NCBI GenBank assembly: GCA_026389415.1
Contig: JAPLHX010000278.1
Span: 1-20,234 of the forward strand
Length of the DNA: 20,234 bases
DNA from: Coprothermobacterota bacterium
GTDB taxonomy: Bacteria > Caldisericota > JANLFM01
Direction of reading: 5' to 3'
Below, piece after piece: positions 1-7,427 of this stretch. Each line of letters opens with the position of its first letter. The first letter of the stretch is position 1. Below the pieces are notes generated by a model that saw only the letters and a program-made list of their open reading frames with translations, searched no databases and was not told the origin of the DNA. The translations under genes were made by a program, and so were the position numbers.

Positions 1-84
1 GGCCTCTATTACTCATTCCGGAAAAGATTTGTGGACTGCCAAGATTTTCGATGCCCCTCTCCCAGCACAAAATCATGAAAAGAC

Positions 85-90
85 TATAAT
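85..90 (+). promoter_or_regulatory. Candidate sigma-70 type -10 box
   Basis: A perfect TATAAT hexamer lies 41 bases upstream of the ATG of the zinc-ribbon gene at 132, which would give a 5' leader of about 35 bases. The region 17-18 bases further upstream (about 61-67) is a poor match to TTGACA and there is no extended TG motif, so this is a promoter call from the -10 box and position only. Confidence 0.45.
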
Positions 91-118
91 GGCTTTGTAA
101 GTGAATCCAACCATACAC

Positions 119-124
119 AGGAGG
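119..124 (+). promoter_or_regulatory. Ribosome binding site of the zinc-ribbon gene
   Basis: AGGAGG lies seven bases before the ATG at 132. This fixes the start of the zinc-ribbon protein and excludes the overlapping frame that opens at 101, which has no such site. Confidence 0.8.
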
Positions 125-131
125 GAACAGA

Positions 132-563
132 ATGGCAATCTTCAAGGAAGTCGGTGGTTTTGTCGGGACCACGAAGCTCAACCGACAGGTGGCGCAGGAA
201 GAGGAGAAGATCGAGAAGCTGGAAAACGAAATTGGCAAACTCATTTATCAGAAATATGTCAGGGGGGAAACTTTAGAGCCGGAGTTGTCTGGGCCCAGCC
301 AAGAGATCGCAAAACTTTGGGAAGGCATCGAGGTTTTTAAGGAAAAAATCCGCCAGTTGAAGGGAATGAAAAAATGCCCGTCCTGCGCCAACGAAATCGA
401 TGAGGACCAGACATTTTGCTCCAAATGTGGCGCCCAACAGGCGGAACTGGTCAAAACCGTGATCCCCGAAACCAAGGGGAAGAAGACATGTGCCAGCTGC
501 AAGGCTGAAATCGGCGAAGACCTGTCTTTCTGCTCAAAATGCGGAGCCAAACAATCGGTTTGA
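132..563 (+). CDS. Coiled-coil protein with two C-terminal zinc ribbons
   Basis: This 143-residue protein has an N-terminal half (about residues 15-80) rich in Glu, Lys and Leu that is probably a coiled coil. Two tandem four-cysteine zinc ribbons follow: CPSC...CSKCG near residues 86-105 and CASC...CSKCG near residues 121-140. The two ribbons resemble each other closely and look like a duplication. The ATG is set by a strong AGGAGG. Proteins of this layout are widespread, mainly in Gram-positive bacteria, and most have no known function; the ribbons could bind a protein or nucleic acid. No signal peptide or membrane segment is visible. It is the only plus-strand gene and converges on the hydrolase gene with a 35-base gap. 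No function is assigned. Confidence 0.85.
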   Translation: MAIFKEVGGFVGTTKLNRQVAQEEEKIEKLENEIGKLIYQKYVRGETLEPELSGPSQEIAKLWEGIEVFKEKIRQLKGMKKCPSCANEIDEDQTFCSKCGAQQAELVKTVIPETKGKKTCASCKAEIGEDLSFCSKCGAKQSV

Positions 564-598
564 GATCGCCAAACCAGCCTACCCCGTCACACGCGACG

Positions 599-1627
599 CT
601 ATCGGATCAGGTCCGCTAAAAACTCCTCCAGCGCGCTAAGGAACTGCTGTGGTTTTTCTTCCTGGGGAACGTGACCACAATTGGGAATCACGACCAGCTT
701 GGCTCCAGGAATCTCGGAAGCCGCGCGGACGCTCTGCGTGGTGGGGACAATCCGATCGTCATCGCCGGCAAGGACCAGTGTGGGAACCTTCAATTCCTTC
801 AACCGACCGTCGAGGCCATTGCCCCCATTAACCAATGTAAACTCCCATAATGCCCGGTCCCAATCTTCCACCTGGAGCGGCTTTTGATAGCCCGCCAGGA
901 TTTCGGGAGTAATTAGGGTCGGATCGTGCCAGGCGCTCTTTAGCAGTTCGATCCCACTGCTACCGATCGAGCGGACCAGGAGCGGCCCCAAACGCCGGAA
1001 GGGTGGAAATTGGATCAGCGCGCGTACAAACCAGGGGATTCCTCCGCTGTCGTAAATCGCCGGATCTACCAGAATCAGCGCCTGTACGCGTTCCGGATAG
1101 CGCAATGCCATTTCCACTGCAATCGTTCCACCCGCGGAATTCCCCACCAGGATTGCCTCCGGCACTTGCAGGTGGTCCAACCAAGCCACCAATTGCTCCA
1201 CTTGGCTGGGCAGTGCATAGGGATTGTCACCGTGCCACTGCAACGGTCGTTCGGTAAGACCGAAGGCCGGTCGATCGTAGGCAAGAACTGTTCCTTTGCG
1301 GGAAAGTGGCGTCAATACTTCACGCCAGGAAAAAAGACTGGCACCGAAGCCATGCAGCAGAACAAATGTGGGTGGGCCGGACCCTAGCAGCTTGAAATGA
1401 AAGCGAAGGCCGTCTACGGTGGCAAATGCGCTGTCTGCATCAGCCAATTGCTCCAGCAAAACTGTATTTTCCAAGGGTGGAATCGGAATCAAATAGGGTA
1501 CGACCACCAGAAGAACGACCAGTCCGGCTAAGACGATCGCTAGAATCTGCCAGACCCGGCCTTTCCTTCTCTTCGCTAAAACTGCACTTTTCATTTCCAT
1601 CGGTTTCTTAGACTCTATCTCCGTCAT
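599..1627 (-). CDS. Membrane-anchored alpha/beta hydrolase
   Basis: This is an alpha/beta-hydrolase-fold enzyme of about 342 residues from the ATG at 1627; the open frame reaches a TTG at 1678, but the added residues look non-coding and have no ribosome site. A basic stretch (KRRKGR) precedes one hydrophobic helix (about residues 26-46), so the protein is probably anchored by its N-terminus with the catalytic domain outside. The oxyanion motif HGFG, the nucleophile elbow GNSAGG, the acid in AGDDDR and the histidine in NCGHVP form a complete catalytic set. The substrate cannot be told; ester hydrolases, C-C hydrolases and dehalogenases share this pattern. It lies about 60 bases downstream of truA on the same strand and may be cotranscribed, though no functional link to translation is apparent. 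Confidence 0.85.
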   Translation of the reverse strand: MTEIESKKPMEMKSAVLAKRRKGRVWQILAIVLAGLVVLLVVVPYLIPIPPLENTVLLEQLADADSAFATVDGLRFHFKLLGSGPPTFVLLHGFGASLFSWREVLTPLSRKGTVLAYDRPAFGLTERPLQWHGDNPYALPSQVEQLVAWLDHLQVPEAILVGNSAGGTIAVEMALRYPERVQALILVDPAIYDSGGIPWFVRALIQFPPFRRLGPLLVRSIGSSGIELLKSAWHDPTLITPEILAGYQKPLQVEDWDRALWEFTLVNGGNGLDGRLKELKVPTLVLAGDDDRIVPTTQSVRAASEIPGAKLVVIPNCGHVPQEEKPQQFLSALEEFLADLIR

Positions 1628-1689
1628 CCATTCCGTTCGATTTGTTTCGCGCCGATCGCTGGAGGGAATGCAAGACAAAAGGGGTAGAG

Positions 1690-2433
1690 CTAACCATTTG
1701 GATACAAAACCCCTACCAGGAAAAGGCCGTGCGGTGGGATGGTCGGACCGGCAACGGTACGATCCTTTGCTCGAAGCGCTTGGATAAATCCTTCCACGGT
1801 CCTCTTGCCTCTGCCCACTTCCAGCACGGTGCCCACAATGGTTCGAACCATGTGTTGGAGAAAACCACTTCCCTCCAGTAGAAAATAGAGCAGTGGGAGC
1901 CGAGCAATCACGTCCGCTCGACGCAACATTCGAATCGTGCCCCCGCTGTAGATGCCGGCTTTGGCGAATGTGCGAAAATCCTGTTCTCCCAACAGCGAGA
2001 GCAAAGCTTCCCGCATGGCGGCAAGCTGCAACGGATAGGGAAAATGGTAGGTAAAAGGAGCCAGAAAGGGACTGCTAATTGCTGCCGTTTCCACCACGTA
2101 GAGATAACTTTTGGCCAGGGCATCCCTGCGGGCATGGAACGCGAGAGGCACTTCCGTACATTGCAGCACTCGCAAGGATTCGGGTAACAGACTGTTTAAG
2201 GCGCGCTGAAATGCCGGAGGGTTGATCCGACTTTCTGTCAGGAAATTGCATACTTGCCCAAAAGCGTGCACGCCACGATCCGTACGACCGGCACCGACAA
2301 TTTTGACTTTCTCACCGGTGATCTTACTCAATTCTTGTTCCAGAGTCCCTTGCACGGTCACCTTGCCCGGTAGTTTCTGGAACCCGCAATAACCCGAGCC
2401 AAGGTAGGATAGGTCGAGACGCAAGTTTTTCAC
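1690..2433 (-). CDS. truA: tRNA pseudouridine(38-40) synthase TruA
   Basis: TruA isomerises uridine to pseudouridine at positions 38-40 of the tRNA anticodon stem-loop. The catalytic aspartate lies in GAGRTDRGVHAFGQV (about residues 47-61 of 247), and the conserved NMVR-like segment appears as FLQHMVRTIVGT, followed by the usual C-terminal GPTIPPHGLFLV block. The chosen start is the GTG at 2433, which overlaps the ecfT stop as GTGA and gives the expected N-terminus (VKNLRLDLSYLG). The open frame runs further upstream only because it overlaps ecfT. No clear Shine-Dalgarno sequence is visible, so translation is probably coupled to ecfT. A truA gene after ecfT is the common Gram-positive arrangement. 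The gene looks complete. Confidence 0.95.
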   Translation of the reverse strand: MKNLRLDLSYLGSGYCGFQKLPGKVTVQGTLEQELSKITGEKVKIVGAGRTDRGVHAFGQVCNFLTESRINPPAFQRALNSLLPESLRVLQCTEVPLAFHARRDALAKSYLYVVETAAISSPFLAPFTYHFPYPLQLAAMREALLSLLGEQDFRTFAKAGIYSGGTIRMLRRADVIARLPLLYFLLEGSGFLQHMVRTIVGTVLEVGRGKRTVEGFIQALRAKDRTVAGPTIPPHGLFLVGVLYPNG

Positions 2434-3063
2434 AGCCAGCGGTACGGCATCCAGTTGAAGGCCAGCGTTCCCGCACAAAACAAGAGAGCCAACGCTGTTG
2501 CCCAAAGGTCTTCGCTTGACAACCGCATCTCTTTCAGGCGCGTTCTACCCTCTCCCCCGCGGTAGCAGCGCGCTTCCATCGCCTGGGCTAATTCGTCCGC
2601 CCGGCGAAACGCGGAGACAAAAAGCGGGATTAACACGGAAACAAACCCTCTCATTCGGCGGAAAATGTTTCCTCGATCTAAAGGAGCTCCACGGGAAATC
2701 TGGGCTTTGATAATCTTGTCGGTTTCCTCAAGCAACGTGGGGATAAATCGAAGGGCGATCGTCATCATCATGGCGATCTCATGAACAGGAATGCGTAACA
2801 CCTTGAGAAACGAAAACAAGCGATCCAGGGCATCGGTGAGATCCATCGGTGAAGTAACCAGCGTCAATAAGGTGGTGACAAACACCAGCAGCGCCAGCCG
2901 CAGACTCATAAAACAGGCTTTCCAGATCCCCAGGTCTGTGATGCGAAAGATCCACCATTGCCACAACGGCTGACCCTCCGCGGGAAACAGCAATTTCCAT
3001 ACGGTGCAGGACCGAGTCTCCGGGTACATATTGTCCAATCGTGACTACATCAGTCAGCTGCAC
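2430..3063 (-). pseudogene. ecfT: ECF transporter transmembrane subunit EcfT, internally deleted and frameshifted
   Basis: EcfT is the membrane scaffold that couples the two ATPases to interchangeable vitamin-binding S components. An N-terminal piece starts at GTG 3063, with AAGGAG seven bases upstream, and reads VVTIGQYVPGDSVLHRM, the normal EcfT beginning. The rest (LLFPAEGQ onward to 2430) is a good EcfT C-terminal part in another frame. About 60 residues, covering the first transmembrane helices, are missing around 2985-3000. The retained part has the conserved helical region HEIAMMMTIALRFIPTLLEE and two coupling motifs that deviate from Ala-Arg-Gly: SRG in AQISRGAPL and ARC in MEARCYRGG. 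As written, no full EcfT can be made. An assembly error is as likely as a true pseudogene. Confidence 0.85.
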
Positions 3064-3910
3064 GAAACAACTCCTTGCGGATCCATCGAGCGGCTTCCCC
3101 AACCTCGAATATCGCCGTGGGTAATTGGAAACCTCGACAGCGCAAATCGGAAAGGATCCGAGGCAAAGTCGGCAGGTCCAAGCCGGCGGAACGAACATCT
3201 TGCGCCCGGGTAAAAATCTCGACAGGTGAACCTTCCAGGATCAGTTTTCCCTCCTTTAGGATCAGGATCCGCTGGGAAAGCAGGGCAATCTCGTCCATAT
3301 CATGGCTGACAAGGATGATCGTGGCTTTTTCGACCCTATGCAGCAGTTGGATCCGTGCCAGAATTTCTTTTTTGCCCTTGGGATCCAGGCCGGCTGTAAC
3401 TTCGTCGAGGATCAGGACCTTTGGACGCATGGCCAAAACTCCGGCAATCGAGACCAGTCGTTTTTCACCGCCTGAAAGGGTAAACGGGGAACGGTCACGG
3501 AGGCTTTGTGGACGCAACCCGACCTTCAGCAGCGCTTCATCAACTCGTTTTCCGATCTCTTCCTTTGGTACACCCAGGTTTTTCGGACCAAATGCGACAT
3601 CATCTGCCACAGTCTCAGCGAATAGTTGTTGCTCCGGGAATTGGAACACCAGACCCACCTGTGCTCGAATGCGATGCAGGTCCACTTTCCGATTAGAAAT
3701 GTCGGATCCGTCAAGCAAAATGGTTCCTTCGGTGGGACGCAACAATCCATTGAGGATTTGTACGAGTGTGGATTTGCCGCTCCCGGTCTCACCGATCAAC
3801 CCAATAAACTCCCCCGATTCGATGGAGAAAGAGACATCGCTCAATGCACGCTTTTCCCAGGGCAGGCCTGGGCCGTAGATGTACGTTAGATGCTTCGCTT
3901 CAATACGCAC
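3050..3910 (-). CDS. ecfA2: ECF transporter ATPase EcfA2
   Basis: This is one of the two ABC ATPases of an energy-coupling factor vitamin importer, 286 residues long. It carries Walker A GETGSGKST (about residues 40-48), a Q-loop in FQFPEQQLF, the signature LSGGEKR, Walker B VLILDE followed by the D-loop AGLDP, and the switch histidine in VSHDMDE. The PEQQLF segment and C-terminal extension are typical of the EcfA2 member. The start is GTG at 3910, inside the end of ecfA1 (25-base overlap, different frame), with only a weak GATGAG ribosome site, which suggests coupling. Its own end contains the Shine-Dalgarno and GTG start of ecfT. The gene is intact. It works as a heterodimer with EcfA1 at the inner face of the membrane. 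Confidence 0.95.
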   Translation of the reverse strand: MRIEAKHLTYIYGPGLPWEKRALSDVSFSIESGEFIGLIGETGSGKSTLVQILNGLLRPTEGTILLDGSDISNRKVDLHRIRAQVGLVFQFPEQQLFAETVADDVAFGPKNLGVPKEEIGKRVDEALLKVGLRPQSLRDRSPFTLSGGEKRLVSIAGVLAMRPKVLILDEVTAGLDPKGKKEILARIQLLHRVEKATIILVSHDMDEIALLSQRILILKEGKLILEGSPVEIFTRAQDVRSAGLDLPTLPRILSDLRCRGFQLPTAIFEVGEAARWIRKELFRAAD

Positions 3911-4722
3911 AACTCATCAACCAGTTCTTCCACTTGCAGGATCCGGTTGGGCAGGGCAACACTTTGGTCCCGCAAGGCTTGGGCCAGGCGCACCACGGTG
4001 GGCGCTTCCAGGTGGCAGTGGCGCAACATTTCGCTCTGGCCAAAGACTTCCTGGGGGGAGCCGGACAAGACAATTCGCCCCTCGTTGAGAATGACCAGTT
4101 TATCCGCCAGCAACGCCTCTTCCATTAAATGGGTAATCAAGATCAGGGTCACACCTTCGTGATGAAGCTGGACCAGGATTTTTCGAACTTCCAAGCGTCC
4201 TTTTGGGTCAAGCAGACTTGTCGCTTCATCCAGTACGATCGATTGCGGCTGCATGGCCAGCACACCGGCAATCGCCACTCTTTGCTTCTGCCCTCCTGAC
4301 AACAGATGCGGCGGATGTTGGCGATAAGCGAGCATGCCAACGCGAGTTAGATTCTCCTCCACTCGCCGCCGCATTTCCTGGCGTGGTATGCCTAGATTCT
4401 CTAAACCGAAGGCTACATCTTCCTCCACCTGAGTTCCTACGATCTGATTATCGGGGTTCTGAAACACCATTCCCACCCGTTGACGAATCGCCCAGGTATT
4501 ACGGGAGTCTCGCGTATCCAATCCGTCCACCAGGACCTCGCCCTCGGTTGGGATTAACAGGGCGTTGAGCAAACGGCCGAACGTGGACTTGCCGCTGCCG
4601 TTGGGGCCGAGTACACAAAGAAAATCCCCCGCTTCGATCTCCAGGTTGATCCCGGAAAGAGCAAAGACGGGGGCTGTCGTTCGATCTGTATAGCTGTAGC
4701 AAACTCCCCGAAGGGAAATCAG
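3886..4722 (-). CDS. ecfA1: ECF transporter ATPase EcfA1, with no standard start codon
   Basis: This is the first ABC ATPase of the ECF module. Walker A GPNGSGKST, FQNPDNQIVG (Q-loop), LSGGQKQR, Walker B SIVLDEATS, D-loop LLDP and the histidine of ITHLMEE are all present. The normal family N-terminus (ALISLRGVCYSYTD) reads in frame directly after the rplQ stop TAA (4732-4734), but no ATG, GTG or TTG occurs between that stop and a TTG at 4572, and starting there would delete Walker A. The only choices are ATT at 4731 or CTG at 4722; I give the CTG because homologues begin about there. No ribosome site is visible for either. Possible explanations are non-canonical initiation, reinitiation or readthrough after rplQ (same frame), or a sequence error. 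Confidence 0.85.
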   Translation of the reverse strand: MISLRGVCYSYTDRTTAPVFALSGINLEIEAGDFLCVLGPNGSGKSTFGRLLNALLIPTEGEVLVDGLDTRDSRNTWAIRQRVGMVFQNPDNQIVGTQVEEDVAFGLENLGIPRQEMRRRVEENLTRVGMLAYRQHPPHLLSGGQKQRVAIAGVLAMQPQSIVLDEATSLLDPKGRLEVRKILVQLHHEGVTLILITHLMEEALLADKLVILNEGRIVLSGSPQEVFGQSEMLRHCHLEAPTVVRLAQALRDQSVALPNRILQVEELVDELCVLKRSI

Positions 4723-4731
4723 GGCGGGAAT

Positions 4732-5085
4732 TTATTCAACGAGCTCCAGGATTGCCAACTCGGCTCCATCCCCTCTCCGCTGTCCGGTTTTCACGATACG
4801 GGTGAACCCGCCCTCCCGGCTTTCCGTCTTGGGTAGGATAGTGGAATAGAGTCGTTCCCCCGCGGATTTGACCAATAGATAGGAGAAGACTCGCCGCTGA
4901 GTGGCCAGGTCTTTCTTGCGAGCTTTGGTGATCAGTTTCTCGATCACGCGTTGGGCTTCTTCCGCTTTTTCCACCGTGGTTTCAATTTTCGAGTGGGTAA
5001 AAAAGTTCGTTGCCAGGCCACGCAACAGGGCCCGGCGCGGCCCAGCCGACCGGCCTAGCTTGCGATGGTCTTTCAAGTGTCTCAT
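4732..5085 (-). CDS. rplQ: 50S ribosomal protein L17
   Basis: L17 is a large-subunit protein near the peptide exit tunnel region. The 117-residue product begins MRHLKDHRKLGRSAGPRRAL and ends with the family GGFTRIVKTGQRRGDGAE block plus AILELVE, so both ends are complete and the length is that of the short bacterial form. The ATG overlaps the rpoA stop as ATGA, and GAGGAACAAGT just upstream provides the ribosome site. It is the last gene of the alpha operon; ecfA1 follows at once in the same reading frame after a single TAA. Confidence 0.97.
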   Translation of the reverse strand: MRHLKDHRKLGRSAGPRRALLRGLATNFFTHSKIETTVEKAEEAQRVIEKLITKARKKDLATQRRVFSYLLVKSAGERLYSTILPKTESREGGFTRIVKTGQRRGDGAELAILELVE

Positions 5086-6002
5086 ACTTGTTCCTCTTCC
5101 TTCAGGCTCAAACCGAGTTCGTTCAATTTCAATCGGATCTCCTCCAGGGAGCGCTTGCCGAAGTTCTTAATCGTCAGCAAATCATTCTCCGTCTTCGTGA
5201 GCAAGTCAGCAGTGGTCGTGACCCCTTGCGAGGAGAGGGCATTATGAGACCGGACGGAAAGATGCAGTTTGTCGATTGGGATTTCTAGCAGGTTGCTGCG
5301 AATCCCTTCCTTGCCGCTCGTTTTCAAGTCGGACACGATCGAGAAATGCTCCACCAGGATCTGCGCGGCATGCATGATGGCATCGGCCGGAAGCATCGCC
5401 TTATTCGTTCTGATAGACAGCTCCAATCGATCGTATTCAATGCTCTGGCCGACTCGCGTGGGGACGACATCATAGGATACTTCACGTACAGGGGAAAAGA
5501 AGGAATCGATCGGGATCACACCGATCGGAAAATTCGCTTTTTTGTTCTGTTCGGCCGTGACATATCCCTTTCCCTGTTCCACGTAAATCTGCATGCGGAA
5601 TTCCGACTTGTCATTATCCAGCGTGGCCAAATGGAGTTCAGGGTTTAGCAGTTCCACTTCCGCGTCTTCTTCGATGTATTTCGCCGTGACCGGTCCTTCT
5701 CCTTTTGCGCCAAGATAGAGGATCTTCGTTTCGGCGGATCTGCTTGTCAGAACAAGGCTTTTCGCATTCAAGACGATCTCCGTCACATCCTCGCGCACAC
5801 CAGGAATCGCCGTGAACTCATGCAACACCCCGTCGATCTGGATGGCCGTGGCCGCTGCACCAGGGATTGAGGACAATAACACCCGGCGCAAGGCATTACC
5901 CAGAGTGACGCCATACCCTTTTTCTAATGGGTCAATGGCGAACTTGGCAAAGCCTTCCTTCTCTTCCACTACCTCAATGCTTGGTTTATCTAAACGAATC
6001 AA
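5082..6002 (-). CDS. rpoA: RNA polymerase subunit alpha
   Basis: The alpha subunit dimerises to nucleate RNA polymerase assembly and its C-terminal domain contacts promoter DNA and regulators. The 306-residue protein has the N-terminal dimerisation domain, including GYGVTLGNALRRVLLSS (about residues 29-45), the middle segment with GVIPIDSFFSPVREVSY, and the C-terminal domain with LTIKNFGKRSLEEI. The start is TTG at 6002, six bases after a strong AGGAGG and matching the usual N-terminus (IRLDKPSIEVVEE); no ATG or GTG is available there. It follows rpsD by 16 bases and overlaps rplQ by four. The gene is intact, in contrast to rpsD just upstream. Confidence 0.97.
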   Translation of the reverse strand: MIRLDKPSIEVVEEKEGFAKFAIDPLEKGYGVTLGNALRRVLLSSIPGAAATAIQIDGVLHEFTAIPGVREDVTEIVLNAKSLVLTSRSAETKILYLGAKGEGPVTAKYIEEDAEVELLNPELHLATLDNDKSEFRMQIYVEQGKGYVTAEQNKKANFPIGVIPIDSFFSPVREVSYDVVPTRVGQSIEYDRLELSIRTNKAMLPADAIMHAAQILVEHFSIVSDLKTSGKEGIRSNLLEIPIDKLHLSVRSHNALSSQGVTTTADLLTKTENDLLTIKNFGKRSLEEIRLKLNELGLSLKEEEQV

Positions 6003-6018
6003 TTGCCCCTCCTCCCTA

Positions 6019-6509
6019 TTAGCGCGAGTAGAACTCGACGATCAACTGTTCCTGTACCGCCGTATCGATCTGCTCGCGCACGGGCAGTGCCACAACCTCG
6101 ATCTTCAAGTTGACAGCATCCATCCGCATCCATTCCGGGATGGCCCGGCCTTTGGTCTGCTCAACGCCTTCCTGAATCATGGTCATGTCGCGGCTCTGAG
6201 TCTTCACTTCTACCACATCTCCCGGCCGCATGCCGAAGGAAGGAATATTGGTGGAACGCCCATTGACCATCATGTGGCCGTGACCGACTAGTTGGCGGGC
6301 TGCTGGGCGGGAAGGGGCAAACCCGGCACGGTACACTACATTATCAACCCTGGACTCAACCGTTGCCAAAAGGTTATCGGAGGTGTTTCCTTCCATTTTG
6401 GCAGATAAAATGGTGTAATTATGAAATTGATTTTCAGCGATACCATATAATAGAGCTTAGTGACTTCCCGGCGGCATAGCCGGCATTCGGACCCGATATA
6501 GCGGCTCAA
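6019..6509 (-). pseudogene. rpsD: 30S ribosomal protein S4, internally deleted and frameshifted
   Basis: S4 binds 16S rRNA early in 30S assembly. A start at TTG 6509, eight bases after AGGAGG, gives the normal N-terminus SRYIGSECRLCRREVTKLY (Cys9 and Cys12 visible). The frame then loses identity and reads non-S4 residues. From about 6447 another frame gives YGIAENQFHNYTILSAK and continues through the S4 RNA-binding domain (VDNVVYRAGFAPSRPAARQL, residues near VNGRSTNIPSFGMRPGDVVEV) to the stop at 6019. The pieces sum to about 162 residues against about 205-208 in the family, so about 46 residues, including the second cysteine pair and the PPGQHG region, are absent at 6446-6453. The missing length must be 3n+1. 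A collapsed assembly gap or a genuine deletion are both possible. Confidence 0.88.
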
Positions 6510-6521
6510 AGCATTATCCTC

Positions 6522-6911
6522 CTACATCCTTCTTCTCTTGGGCGGACGGCAACCGTTGTGAGGGATCGGCGTGACATCCTTGATGGTATTGATTTCCAAT
6601 CCGGCGACCTGCAGGGAGCGGATGGCTGTCTCTCGACCAACACCTGGTCCTTTAACAAAAACGTCAACATCCCGCACACCCATCGCCATCACGCGCTTGG
6701 CCACCGATTCAGCAACCAACTGAGCGGCATAGGGAGTCCCTTTGCGAGTTCCCTTTAACCCGACGACCCCGGCGGATATGGTAGCCAAAACATTTCCCGC
6801 CGGATCGGTCACCGTGATCTGGGTATTATTGAAGCTGGCCCTGATATGCGCCAAAGCGTGGGGGATGGCCTTTTTTTCTTTTTTCTTTTTCACTGTCTTG
6901 GGAGCTGGCAT
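6522..6911 (-). CDS. rpsK: 30S ribosomal protein S11
   Basis: S11 sits on the 30S platform next to the mRNA exit path. The 129-residue protein has a Lys-rich N-terminus, HIRASFNNTQITVTDPAGN, the GTPYAAQLVAE segment, and the conserved tail DVTPIPHNGCRPPKRRRM. The start is ATG 6911 with AGAGGTGA a few bases upstream. It lies 17 bases after rpsM, and its stop TAG forms part of the AGGAGG ribosome site of rpsD. Length and termini are normal. Confidence 0.97.
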   Translation of the reverse strand: MPAPKTVKKKKEKKAIPHALAHIRASFNNTQITVTDPAGNVLATISAGVVGLKGTRKGTPYAAQLVAESVAKRVMAMGVRDVDVFVKGPGVGRETAIRSLQVAGLEINTIKDVTPIPHNGCRPPKRRRM

Positions 6912-6928
6912 TCATTCACCTCTCTTGA

Positions 6929-7300
6929 TTATTTGACTCTCTTGGAGCCGACTGTTCGCTTGGGACCCTTGCGGGTTCGAGCGTTTGTACGAGTGCGCTG
7001 ACCACGCGTGGGCATGCCCCTTTTGTGCCGGAGACCCCGGTAGCAGCCGATCTCCATCAAGTGACGGATGTTTTGCGTGACTTCCCGGCGCAAATCGCCT
7101 TCCACTTTGTATTCTCGCGCGATTACATCGCGCAGCTTGGAGATCTCTCGTTCCGTAAGGTCTCGCACTCGCGTCGCCGGATTGATAGCAGTTTCAGCGA
7201 CGATTTTTTCAGCCAGTGGGCGTCCGATCCCATAAATATAGGCTAAAGCGATATCGATTCGTTTTTCCCGCGGTAAATCTACTCCAGCAATACGGGCCAT
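6929..7300 (-). CDS. rpsM: 30S ribosomal protein S13
   Basis: S13 is in the head of the small subunit and contacts P-site tRNA and the large subunit. The 123-residue protein starts MARIAGVDLPREKRIDIALAY, has the helix-two-turn-helix signature IYGIGRPLAEKI, and a basic C-terminal tail (RGQRTRTNARTRKGPKR) that reaches toward the P site. The ATG abuts the rpmJ TAA directly, with AGGGAAAG inside rpmJ as ribosome site. Complete. Confidence 0.97.
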   Translation of the reverse strand: MARIAGVDLPREKRIDIALAYIYGIGRPLAEKIVAETAINPATRVRDLTEREISKLRDVIAREYKVEGDLRREVTQNIRHLMEIGCYRGLRHKRGMPTRGQRTRTNARTRKGPKRTVGSKRVK

Positions 7301-7417
7301 TTACTTTCCCTGCCTTTGCTTATGTTTTGGATTCTCGCAAATCACCGTCACTATACCGTGACGGCGAATAATCTTGCACTTTTCGCAGATTTTCTTCACA
7401 GACGGTCTAACTTTCAT
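7301..7417 (-). CDS. rpmJ: 50S ribosomal protein L36, zinc-binding form
   Basis: This 38-residue protein reads MKVRPSVKKICEKCKIIRR at its start and ends VICENPKHKQRQGK. The zinc ligands are Cys11, Cys14, Cys27 and His32 (CxxC, then CENPKH), so this is the C+ form that needs zinc, not the zinc-free paralogue. L36 packs against 23S rRNA late in 50S assembly. AGGAG lies directly after the infA stop and five bases before the ATG. It abuts rpsM with no gap. Its small size makes it easy to miss, but length and sequence match the family closely. Confidence 0.97.
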   Translation of the reverse strand: MKVRPSVKKICEKCKIIRRHGIVTVICENPKHKQRQGK

Positions 7418-7427
7418 TGTGACTCCT

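Noticed and set aside
564..598. Bidirectional terminator between the converging zinc-ribbon and hydrolase genes
   Set aside because: Only a four-base-pair stem (CGTC with GACG around 581-594) is visible and there is no T-run, so I do not call a terminator.
3075..3878. Long plus-strand open frame (267 codons) opposite ecfA2
   Set aside because: It lies entirely antisense to an intact, motif-complete ATPase gene, is rich in Arg, Ser and Pro as shadow frames are, and resembles no family I know.
6440..6460. Intron, intein or mobile insertion as the cause of the gene breaks
   Set aside because: The junctions show loss of conserved sequence, not gain. There are no inserted bases, repeats, splice-like motifs or transposase remnants.
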